23,643 nucleotides of DNA from NCBI RefSeq assembly GCF_001039355.2, contig NW_019775635.1, positions 122,331-145,973 on the forward strand, written 5' to 3'. This document shows positions 9,602-18,181 of this stretch, one piece after another. The DNA is from Lingula anatina. Its lineage: Eukaryota; Brachiopoda; Lingulata; Lingulida; Lingulidae. Under the pieces are notes generated by a model that saw only the letters and a list, made by a program, of their open reading frames with translations, was not told the DNA's origin and ran no database searches. The translations under genes were made by a program, and so were the position numbers. The stretch's first letter is position 1; each line of letters begins with the position of its first letter.

Positions 9602-9852
9602 GTTTTGAGAGGTTTCACTTTGTAAATAAGCTACAAAGACTTTAGTCCCTTTTTCAAATTTGCTATTTATTCCTGTACCAATCAAAATAAATAAACAGTG
9701 CTAAGTTCGGGGCCAGAGGGAGGGGGTTTCATTTTGGAATAACAGGGCTATTTAGCTGTCAATCAAAACTCCTGATGTAACTCAACGCTTGATATGAAAA
9801 GGTCTAAAATTTTACTTAATAACATATTGAGCACCATACTTTCATGTTTTTC
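9602..9852. repeat. Diverged partial third copy (C) of the repeat unit, MITE-free
   Basis: It matches the A region from about 4428 to 4937 (AAGCTACAAAGACTTTAGTC, CCTGTACCAATCAAAATAA, GGGCTATTTAGCTGTCAATC, CTCCTGATGTAACTCAA) but is clearly more diverged than A is from B. At 9688-9690 it has a single TAA where A and B carry TAA-MITE-TAA. Confidence 0.9.
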
Positions 9853-10103
9853 CTGTAAAAATGAAGTGTTTTCCCCAGTATTCCATTGGATCCCATAGGT
9901 AGAATTAAGGCTCAACAAATAAATCAAATATGTGTGGATCTATCATCAAAACAAAAAACAATTTAACTATCATTGATTAATTAATTTATAGTTAATTTTT
10001 AGTTAATTTGTTAAAGGAAATTACCATGATAAGTCACAAATGGACCAAGGTAAAGATGATAACATGTTGGTGGTGATCCATGTATTACTTAATGGTTAAT
10101 CAT

Positions 10104-10318
10104 GACTGGGTTCCCACAGATTTAGATCGATCCATCTGGATCGACCTACTTCCCTGGCGATTCACCCTAAATTGCTGTCAGCCAAGCCCACACAAAAGTT
10201 AATTACCCCCTTACAGCTTTTAGTAGGCGGGACAGACATTTAAGCCAGCTAAGCTGACAGTAATCTAGTGAGACTCCCCACGGGGTTAGTTCGATCTAAA
10301 ATCTGTGGGAATAGAGTC
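10104..10318. mobile_element. 215-bp palindromic MITE (TAGATCGATC family), copy 1
   Basis: The ends GACTGGGTTCCCACAGATTTAGATCG and GATCTAAAATCTGTGGGAATAGAGTC are inverted repeats. Inside, GCTGTCAGCCAAGC and GCTAAGCTGACAG also pair, as do TAATTACCCCC... segments shared with copy 2. It is non-coding. The flanks (CAT / TTT) do not show a clean target duplication, unlike copies 2 and 3. Confidence 0.85.
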
Positions 10319-11060
10319 TTTTATTTAATTTACATAATTAATTAATGATGATTTTTTTTTTTCAGTTAATAATTGTCTTGATGAAGGTCTCTGGATGAGT
10401 GCTCTTGTTATTATTAATAAAAGTGTATTTTGTGGAAACTACTTCAGAATGATGATTAAAGATGCATACAAAGTCAATTTTTTGTCATAAAAACCAACCA
10501 AATGCCAGCATATAGTTTCAAGTAGTATAACTGAGAGAATTACCAAAAGGCATTGTTTAATTTTACCCAAAAATGATGTTTGAACGTATTTTTCTGCTGG
10601 CATTCTAAGCTGTATATCAATGGGGAAGGAAAGTAGGTCACGAAAGTAGGTTAAGTTTACAACCAAAAATTTAAAGAAAGGAGCAGTCTAAAGGTCTTTT
10701 ATGGCTGATCGAGTGATCTATTCAGTTTATCCCTTGGCATGTCGAATTTATTTGAGTCGTATAAGAATCTAATAGAAGTGGTTTACATGTGTTACTGGGA
10801 ATCCCCGCTCCACCGATGCTCGGTTCGTATGTACCTTTAAAACATGTAGCAAGAGGTTTATTGAGTGCTGAGAAGAGGAAATACTAATTAAGAGCTCTAC
10901 AATTTCAGGAAAATAGATTTAAGTAGGGAAATAGGTTTCCTTTTTAAAAGTTCTGTTTACATTGCTCATTTTCCCAACACCATTTAAAGTGAAATATAAT
11001 TATTTTCCCTTTTTCAAAATGTATGCAACAACAAAATAAATGTTAAATTCCCAATTTCAG
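10319..11060. other. Sequence immediately upstream of the first visible MyD88 exon
   Basis: Probable intron. No death-domain exon is recognisable here. A consensus NF-kB-like site lies at 10797-10806. The 75-codon minus-strand frame at 10439-10666 has no recognisable motif. Confidence 0.5.
10797..10806. promoter_or_regulatory. NF-kB consensus-like site
   Basis: GGGAATCCCC fits GGGRNWYYCC exactly and lies about 254 bases upstream of the first visible MyD88 exon. About one chance match would be expected in a random window this size, so function is only a hypothesis. Confidence 0.2.
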
Positions 11061-11135
11061 AAAATAATGTGAAAAGTTACCTTCAGAGACAGAGCAAGGA
11101 GATGGAGATAGAGAAACCGTTACAAGATTGTGAAG
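11061..11135 (+). CDS. MYD88: MyD88 exon: end of death domain and first part of intermediate domain
   Basis: The acceptor is AATTTCAG and the donor is GAAG|GTAACC. Two bases complete a codon begun upstream, then 24 codons follow ([20 protein letters not shown]...), leaving one base (phase 1). The EKPLQ match and frame agreement with the next exon support it. The upstream partner exon is not visible. Confidence 0.85.
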
Positions 11136-14100
11136 GTAACCATGAAAATTTAACCAAAGTAATATTAACACCAGTATATTAATACTTCTTTAACAGAATA
11201 AAGTGATTAGATTATTACAGCTACATCCAGTAGTAATATGTAATAGAAAATTTCAGAAGATGCATTATTCCTTTTATGTTGGCCTGGCTATCACGGTGCT
11301 GACTGTTTAAAAGCTAGAACTACTAGTAAACTTAATCTAGAATGTCCTCCAAAAGTCTTTTACTTGACTTTTCTGTGCTTATTTTGCATCAGAAGTCTAG
11401 ACAAAAGAGCAAACTAATAAAAGAGACTGCAGACATAATGCATTTGCAACAAAGGACCATTGGTATATATATATATATATATATATACAGTGTCGTATTA
11501 TATTATATTATATTATATTATATTATATTATATTATATTATATTTTTCCAGTAAGCAGTGCCATGGAATATGATGATATGAAAGAAGACCAGTACAAGTA
11601 CATGACCACGCAAGATGGTAGGAAAACTTTCTACAATATTTTCTAAATAATAATTATAATAATAATAATATTTATTTTGAGTCTAAAATCCATATTTGTT
11701 CAGTAGACTTGAAAATAAGTGTACATCAACAAAATTTTGAACAATTCATTTCGTAAGGTAAAGAAATTGGAATAGCACTAGTACCCATTTTAACAAAATG
11801 TTATGTCTGCATATAAGAAGAAAGAAGTGGCTAACGTTTTTGGCCATTAGTCAATTCTGTTGTAGTCAACTGCTGCAGATTTTTTTTCCTGAATTGCAGT
11901 AGACCAAAATTTTGGTCTAAAAGAAAACGCCATCTTCGGATCTATAATTTGTATGTCAAACTGTATCCAGTGCAGCACTAGCTTATTAAAAACCCATTCC
12001 CATGGCCATCATTGGTCTGCGTGGAACTACCCAACTCTGTAGGGACTCTCTCTAAGACCCCATTCCCAGAGATTAGATCGATCCAACTAGATCGACCTAA
12101 CTCCCTGGGGGTTCACGCTAAATAGCTGTCAGCTGAGCGGGCACGAAAGTTAATTACCCCCTTACAACTTGTAGTAGGCGGGACGGACATTTAAGCTAGA
12201 TTGTCTGACAGTAATCTAGTGAGACTCCTAACGGGGATAGATCGATCTAAAATCTATGGGAATGCGCCCTAAGTGCTTAAATGAATAACACACCTCCTTT
12301 TGTTTCCAAAGTACTCTTATAATCAATAGCTTTTCTGTATTCTACTTAACACCAGGAGGAGATGTAATTCAGTTAAGCTGATTGTAGTTAGAGATAGTCC
12401 CCACAGAGTTGGGTCAATCCAAGTAGATCAACGGTATCTTTGGGATCTAAAAGGCATAACATATAACAATGTACATTATACCATTAAATAGCAAAAAAAA
12501 AAAAAAAAATACTAATTAATAAATAATCTTTAAACCACCAACTAGAAGGTGTATCATATCCAAAACTGTTTAGAAAATTGCAATCTATAAAGTATTGCGC
12601 GGCATGCACATGCATGCACGCACTCACACTCTTACATCTATAGACTATTATCAGACAACCTTACGAACAGTTCAACTTCATCACAAACTTTGATTTGCAG
12701 GTTAGTCATACATGCATTTAATTAATCATTTCACACAAATATAAATACTTCAATATATATTTTGTCTTCAACCTTCAGTTCAGACGGGCAAGGCAATGTA
12801 TTATGACGCCTTCGTGTCCTATGCCGAAGAAGACATTGGTTTTGTGAAAAAGCTGATCAGCGAATTAGAGAAGCCAGAATACGGCCTCAAGTTATGTGTA
12901 CAAGCCAGAGACCTCATCCCTGGCGCTTCAACGAATACAGTTTGTGCTAAATTAATAGAGGAAAGGTAAGACGCACATGCTTGCACGCACACGTACATGT
13001 GCTTGCACGTATATTAGTACTCAGTAGACACCTTTGCATCCTGTGATAAATTAGCTTTGGATTGTTGAATTAAGGTATTAAAGCAATTCAGAAATATTAT
13101 TTTTTCGACGGAACTGTTATTTGTTATTTTAAAAAGGAGGGAAAAATAGGTTCATATGAAATGATACATATTCCAAATTAAACCGTATGTGATATAAAAT
13201 TGTGTGTGAGACTTTCGATTGTTTTGAGATTTTGGTCGCTAGCTTTAGCTATATACTTTATATGTTAATATGATATAAGGGGCATTCACTCCATAAAAAT
13301 AATTATTTGATAATTTTTATTAATATACCATTCATATATAATAATGGGAAAAATATCCCAAAGCTCACATTAGCCTTAACATTTATTTAACTGGATCTAA
13401 TGAGCTTAGATTTTCCTTAGATTTTCCAACTTATTAATTGTTTCTTCTTCAGGTGTACCAGAATGGTGATCATTTTATCTCCTAAATTCCTCAACTCTGC
13501 TCAGTGCGACTTCCAGATCAAGTTTGCCCAGTCACTGTCACCAGGTAAAAACAGTTTTCTTTTACAAACAAAACAGTGCAAGCTGATGTTGAAATATGGA
13601 CACTTGTTCACAGGTTTTGACTGTACCAGTGCTGAGTTGTAAATTCAAGACAGCTGATTAATTTTTTTCTATTTAATCTAAAAATACATCAGAAGTACTT
13701 GTAACTCATTTATAACAGTCAAAAATATTAAATTTCTTTTTGGTTAATATGTGTCTGTACCTTGCTCTTTAGGTTCAAGAGGTAAGAAACTGGTCCCTAT
13801 AATGTACAAGTGCTGCGACATTCCCTCCATTCTTCGCCATATCGCTATTTGCGACTACACAAAACAGGACCTCCAAGAGTGGTTCTGGAACCGTCTGGCG
13901 ATGTCGTTAAAAGCACCAGGGGCGCAGCTCAGTTCTCAGGATAAGACCTCGGAATTAGATAACTTATTTCTTAGCATGTCATCATCATCAAGTTCAGAAT
14001 TCTCATGGACCCAGAGCTCGAGTCCTCCAACTTCTTCAGATGTTTTTCCACCTATCTATCCAACCACATCCTCCGCTTCATCTTGCGCTCCACCAGCACC

Positions 14101-14308
14101 AGCAACCTCAGGAGAAGTACCTACTGCAGAAGCAGGGGCACGGGGGGTTCTCAGTTTAAACGATATAGGACAGATAGACTCTGATGAATCCGAACCTACG
14201 TCTGACCCCCCTAAACATAAAAAGAAGGAGAAGAAAAAGAAAGGGAAACCGTCAATTTTCAGCAAGTTTAAGCACAGCAGCCAAAGCAGCAGGAGTACCC
14301 ATTGCTAA
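11061..14308 (+). CDS. MYD88: MyD88-type Toll/IL-1R adaptor, 3' five exons (partial, death domain not in window)
   Basis: Joined exons 11061-11135, 11552-11617, 12779-12965, 13453-13544 and 13773-14308 keep one frame from 11063 and give 317 residues plus stop; all introns are GT-AG. Visible residues 1-47 are the end of the death domain and the intermediate domain: [15 protein letters not shown] resembles the KQQQEEAEKPLQ stretch of vertebrate MyD88. Residues ~54-186 are a TIR domain with Box 1 (YDAFVSY, 55-61), BB loop RDLIPG (90-95, Pro94), [14 protein letters not shown] and Box 3 FW (177-178). MyD88 couples activated Toll-like and IL-1-type receptors to IRAK kinases in the cytosol. Residues 187-317 are an extension that vertebrate MyD88 lacks: Ser/Pro-rich, then acidic (DSDESE), then lysine-rich. 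The death-domain exon(s) must lie upstream or were missed. Identity as MyD88 is strong; the start codon is unknown. Confidence 0.93.
11136..11551 (+). other. MyD88 intron with TA and TATTA microsatellites at its acceptor end
   Basis: A TA run (11464-11487) and nine perfect TATTA units (11496-11540) occupy the end of the intron; only TATTTTTCCAG separates the array from the exon. A 70-codon open frame (11342-11554) is a product of this low-complexity sequence. Confidence 0.85.
11552..11617 (+). CDS. MYD88: MyD88 exon: second part of intermediate domain
   Basis: The acceptor is TTTTTCCAG and the donor is GATG|GTAGGA. It encodes (V)[21 protein letters not shown], acidic and tyrosine-rich linker sequence between death and TIR domains. 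Both ends are phase 1, so skipping this exon would keep the frame. The ATG in SAMEYDD is an in-frame internal start candidate for a short TIR-only product. Confidence 0.85.
12056..12269. mobile_element. 214-bp palindromic MITE (TAGATCGATC family), copy 2, in MyD88 intron
   Basis: It starts GACCCCATTCCCAGAGATTAG, ends AAATCTATGGGAATGCGCCC, and is flanked by TAA at 12053-12055 and 12270-12272. Internal sequence (GTTAATTACCCCCTTACA, TAGTAGGCGGGAC, GACATTTAAGC) is shared with copy 1. The TAA duplication suggests a Harbinger-like mobiliser (inference). Confidence 0.88.
12373..12447. mobile_element. 3' half-element of the TAGATCGATC MITE family
   Basis: TTAAGCTGATTGTAGTTAG through TGGGATC aligns with the last ~85 bases of copy 3 (16036-16290) and is followed by TAA. 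The 5' half is missing. Confidence 0.6.
12493..12509. repeat. Poly-A tract in MyD88 intron
   Basis: A run of about 17 A residues between exons 11552-11617 and 12779-12965. Confidence 0.9.
12779..12965 (+). CDS. MYD88: MyD88 exon: TIR Box 1 through BB loop
   Basis: The acceptor is ACCTTCAG and the donor is GAAAG|GTAAGA. It encodes [20 protein letters not shown] through the BB loop RDLIPGAS to KLIEE, that is beta-A, helix A, beta-B and the BB loop. The BB-loop proline, needed in TIR-TIR contacts in this family, is present. Alternating purine-pyrimidine ACGCAC/ATGCAC tracts lie in both flanking introns. Confidence 0.95.
12966..13452 (+). other. MyD88 intron, nothing else recognised
   Basis: Canonical GTAAGA donor and CTTCTTCAG acceptor; AT-rich with no element identified. 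Confidence 0.85.
13453..13544 (+). CDS. MYD88: MyD88 exon: middle of the TIR domain
   Basis: The acceptor is TTCTTCTTCAG and the donor is CCAG|GTAAAA. It encodes [20 protein letters not shown] and [10 protein letters not shown], closely paralleling the vertebrate CRRMVVVVS...ECDFQTKFALSLSPG stretch. It enters in phase 2 and leaves in phase 1. Confidence 0.95.
13773..14308 (+). CDS. MYD88: MyD88 terminal exon: end of TIR plus 131-residue C-terminal extension
   Basis: The acceptor is CTTGCTCTTTAG; the in-frame ATG at 13751 lies in the intron and is not used as an exon start here. The exon encodes [28 protein letters not shown] and WFWNRLA (Box 3), completing the TIR. It continues with a disordered-looking tail: [21 protein letters not shown], the acidic [10 protein letters not shown], then [12 protein letters not shown] and IFSKFKHSS, ending in a cysteine before TAA (14306-14308). 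The frame is fully open with no lesions. Vertebrate MyD88 stops shortly after Box 3; Drosophila MyD88 also has a C-terminal extension. Confidence 0.95.
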
Positions 14309-16035
14309 TTATATCAGTCTTGGACTCATTTCAGTATCATTTACTTTAGTTAAGTTGATTATTTCGACAGAAATACTCTTAGAGTAAAAAATGCATCAGT
14401 TATATTTTTTATCAGTGTAATTTTATCAATCATTTTATTTGAGACATTGATATGTCAGCAAGCAATTGTGAAAAAGTAATGAAGTATATTTAATGTTTAG
14501 TATTTGTGAAAAATTGCAAATTTAAAAGATAATTTTGTTTCTGCAATAGTTTCTAAATTGATTTATGTAGATTTAAAGAGGAAAAATGGTGCTGTGTTGT
14601 AACTGTCCATAAAAAGAAACATAAGTCTTAGTTAGACAGCTGATACCCTGGGTAACATAGCTCATTTGTGGCATTCATTTTTTTTCCTATGAAATTTCAT
14701 CATTTTTTGGGCTCAGATCCACTGACTAAATAGTTTTGTCTAAACTTGTATGCAGATAGTTTTCACTGGATTTACCTCTTCTAGCCATAGATTGTATATT
14801 GTTAAATTTGAAGTCCAGACAGAGTTGTATTTATAAATAGCTCTATCCTCAGGGTGGGGACAGTCAACTACTGTGTAGATTTTCTTTCTTGATAAGATGG
14901 TTGGTTATTAATAGACAAATGCAGGTGTTTTTTGCTGTAAATTCTGGACTCAAAAGTGATGCTCTTTTCATGATTTTGAATTATTTATTGTAATTAATAT
15001 ATACATATATATGAAGTAGAACAACCTTGTTTCATGACTACTGAAAAGCTGAATCAATTAGAGTACCTGTTTCAGCATTTTTATGTGGTTTCTTCTGAAT
15101 GAGAGCATTTCTCATGTGAGTGATCTCCAGTCTTGTGTGTCTTTTTTATCTTTTCTCCTGTTGTGAAATTTGGTGCACAGACTAGGCAAACTTGTACTGG
15201 CCGCACCCCCCCCCCCCCTCCCTCCTTATATTAAAGACATTGATAGGCAAAATGTACAGAGTACCTATATATATGTTTAAAACCTGTTTTCTGAATGTAA
15301 GTTATGGAGTAAACTTAAAGGATATGAATACGATATAGTTCATATTTATTAGGAGTGTTTGGGAATATTGTGAATATCTTTGAACTTAAGTTGTATAATA
15401 TATTTGTTGTGGGTTCATTGTTGTACAAATGCACAGTAAGAGCAATTGGCTAGATATTAAGCAGACATTTCAATTGGTTTCTAAAAAGAACCGAAAACTT
15501 CACTTGAAGACTGATGGTACTGACTTGATCTTTCTATTTGCAAAAATTATCAGTCTTTTAGATCCATATTTTACAATCATAAAAATTGTATTTCTATGTA
15601 GCATCTGTGGTGCTTTGACTGTATAGAATTGAAATATAGGGTAGCTTGTGTTTCAATTCCAGTGCTACCAATCAATAGGAATGGTCTAATTTTAAGAAAT
15701 TATGACTGAAAAGAATACAGTATCTGTAAAATTAATAATTTTCTCCCATTGAAAAAGGTCAAGTCATTATTGTAATTCAAATTTTAGCCTACTGTAGTAA
15801 ATCAGTAGTATTCCACTTTATTTAGACATTGCACGTTAAAGAAAGAGAGAAGTGGATAGTGATTTAGACAGACAAAAAAGTGGCTAGTACTTCAGACAGA
15901 AAAAGAAGTGGCTAGTGCTTTAGAAAGATAAAGAAGTGGTTAGTGCTTTAGACAAATAAAAGAAGTGGCTAGTACTTTAGACAGATAAAGAAGTGGCTAA
16001 TGCTTTAGACAGATTAAGAAGTGGCTGGTACTTAA
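14309..16035 (+). other. Probable MyD88 3' UTR and downstream sequence
   Basis: No coding sequence is recognised after the stop. There is a C13 run at about 15207, an ATTAAA at 15230, and a 28-bp tandem array near the end. The 65-codon frame at 15429-15626 lacks recognisable features. The true cleavage site cannot be fixed by eye. Confidence 0.5.
15844..16035. repeat. 28-bp tandem repeat, seven copies
   Basis: The unit is close to AAGAAGTGGCTAGTGCTTTAG plus ACAGATA. AGTGG recurs at 15851, 15879, 15907, 15935, 15964, 15992 and 16020. The array stops exactly at the TAA flank of the MITE at 16036. Confidence 0.93.
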
Positions 16036-16290
16036 GATCCCATTCCCATACCTAGATCAATCTAGTAGGATCGACCTATCTCCGAGGGGTTTCTTGCTAA
16101 ATTACATTCAGCTTAAGCCACTCTGATGTCTGGCAAGGCTACTGAAACTGTAAGGGGTAATTTACAATCGTTTAGCAGCTTCAGTAGGCATGCCAGACAT
16201 CTAAGCCGCTTAAGCTGAATGCAATTTAGCAAGAATCCCCTCAGAGATGGGTTGAGTCTGCTTGATTGATCTAGGAATTTGAACGGGGTC
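16036..16290. mobile_element. 255-bp long-armed MITE (TAGATCGATC family), copy 3
   Basis: It starts GATCCCATTCCCATACCTAG, ends CTAGGAATTTGAACGGGGTC, and is flanked by TAA (16033-16035, 16291-16293). The arms are about 110 bases, including TTGCTAAATTACATTCAGC and its inverted partner GCTGAATGCAATTTAGCAA. It is related to copies 1 and 2 at the termini but internally different. Confidence 0.9.
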
Positions 16291-17119
16291 TAAGACAGAT
16301 AGCAATTTGACACCAATGGACTCCTGTGGATATATTCTGAAATGAAGCAAAAATTTTTTGTCTCCAAGTTAAGATTAACTTTGTCTTTCAAGTTATGTTG
16401 CAAAACGGGTCTCTGGTAGCTTTTGATGGCAATGCAGATAGCTAGCATTTTTAGAGACCTTATAAATGGATTAGGCTTTTACTATTTGTGGGTTTTGTGG
16501 TTAGTATGGGTGTAAGTGCCAAAAGATCTGCGGGTAGTGTTAGATAACGCCTATTCCATTTATAGGGCCTGTTTTAGCTGTGGTGCAGCAAAGCAGGTTT
16601 ATATGTTGTGGCATTTATCTTTTTCTTTATCTAGGAACATTTTGTAAACTAAGACTCTCCAGCTGAGTATTTTTATTATAAAAAAAGACTAAAATTTATG
16701 TGAGATAGGAATAAAGGAGTTCCTAAGGCATAGTGCCATATAAAATGGAAAGCGGTTGGCCGGTGTGAAATCTTACCCATTTTTATTGTAATTTTTGTTA
16801 TACTGATTTGTATATATTTATAGGATAATGTACATAAAATGGGCATCTGGTGAATACAGTAGTTGTGTATGGATAATGTGGACAGATCTCAGTAGTGCAT
16901 GTGTTTATGTGTATGTTAGAAGTCATGGTATGTGGTATATTTTACACAAGAATGGTTAAAAATGCTTGCAGACATTTTTTTTTTTTTTTCGGAAATGGGT
17001 ATGATGAAGCATGGGTAATTATAACACTTGGTACCTTAACTTTCATAGCAATAAGCTGACAAAGGGTTGCTTTAGAATGAACTTTCCTAGACTTAAAAGT
17101 TTACTGAAAAAAAATGTAT

Positions 17120-17153
17120 GTATATATATAGAGAGAGAGAGAAAGAGAGAGAG
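17120..17153. repeat. (TA)n-(GA)n microsatellite
   Basis: About 5 TA units followed by about 11 GA units with one interruption. Confidence 0.93.
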
Positions 17154-17856
17154 TCTCTTGGTGACCATCTCTCGTATTGTGTTGAATACCATTTACATTT
17201 TAGGACTATACTCTGAAGGTTTATTTCCTGAAAACTAAACAGCTAGATTGAACACATGTACTTTATGCTCTTTGGGTAGGGACTTGACAAAATTGGATCT
17301 CTTTTTCTTTGAAAAACCAGATATCACAATGTCTTTTATCTGGTTGTACACAGTCTGCCTGGCTAGTACGGTAATAAGGCATTTAGTGAATTTATTGATT
17401 TATTGGTTCCCCCTATTGTAGCCCCTTTTTATTTTAAAATTTTATTTGAAAGTCAACTGTCAAAGGAATTCCCAAATGACACCTTCACTCAGTGTTTCTT
17501 TGTAGAAAATCTACTTCAGAATATGTGCACATATAACATACAGGGTTGTACCATAATTGTGTCAAGTTAAAGAATCCACACTCATTCCATGTTATGAGTA
17601 TTCTCAGTTAGTTGAATTGCATCTCTCAATGTTTTTGTCAAACTTATACTTTTTGAAATTGCAGTATCACTGGTTTTTAAATTTCTGTGAAAATTTAGAG
17701 TTTGTGGTTATACTGTTCTTCCACATTTAAGCTTTAACTAATTATTGATAAAATTGACCTCTACAAGTCTACAAGTATAAGGTTAATAGAATCATGAGAA
17801 AGTCAAAAAACAGTTAAATTTATTTAAATAAATTTATATTAAATTTTGATTTTTAT

Positions 17857-18131
17857 ATACAGACATTGCATGTGTTGTATATGTTCTTGGTACTGTACGC
17901 TGGTCTTTTTTCACTGTTGCTGTCGCCGTCTCAAATCTGCCAAAATGTATTTCTGTTTAACTTAAAATTAACCCAGTAACTTGATTTAATTTAAAGAAAA
18001 GGCTTCCTTGTGCAAATCAGAAGGAGCAGATTATTTTTACAAAAATTATGATTTTTTTTTGTAAATACTTTTCAAATGTTTTTTGGCTGTTTGGTGTCTG
18101 TATATTTGCCAGCTATGCTGTATAGTTTACG
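17857..18131. repeat. Diverged relative of the 291-bp copy-A segment
   Basis: It opens TATATACAGACATTGCATG, contains GCTGTCGCCGTC, and ends TGTCTGTATATTTGCCAGC, TATGCTG, GTTTAC. These resemble TATGTACAGACACAGATG, the GTCGCC repeat and the TGTCTGTACATTTGACAGC...TTATGTAC end of 3541-3839, in the same order. The middle is poorly conserved by eye. Confidence 0.45.
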
Positions 18132-18175
18132 TTTACTTAGGTTCTCATCATGAATTTCAGTCTGGTTTTGTTTTA

Positions 18176-18181
18176 AATAAA
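18176..18181 (+). terminator. Candidate polyadenylation signal AATAAA
   Basis: It is followed within ~20-30 bases by a TGTCGATTTTTTTTT stretch that would serve as a downstream U-rich element. Use by MyD88 would imply a ~3.9-kb 3' UTR. Earlier candidates exist at 15955 and 16710. Confidence 0.2.

Noticed and set aside
10815-10840. Possible tRNA B-box (CTCGGTTCGTATG)
   Set aside because: It does not fit GGTTCGANTCC and no cloverleaf or A-box can be placed around it.
11342-11554. 70-codon + strand frame
   Set aside because: It runs through the TA and TATTA arrays and ends at the acceptor of a real MyD88 exon in another frame.
13751-13772. Upstream ATG giving MSVPCSL in front of the terminal MyD88 exon
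   Set aside because: It lies in the intron; the CTCTTTAG acceptor and frame continuity with 13453-13544 place the exon start at 13773.
14056-14265. Minus-strand frame and the +2 frame at 14184-14387 over the terminal exon
   Set aside because: Shadows of the MyD88 tail coding sequence; no independent features.
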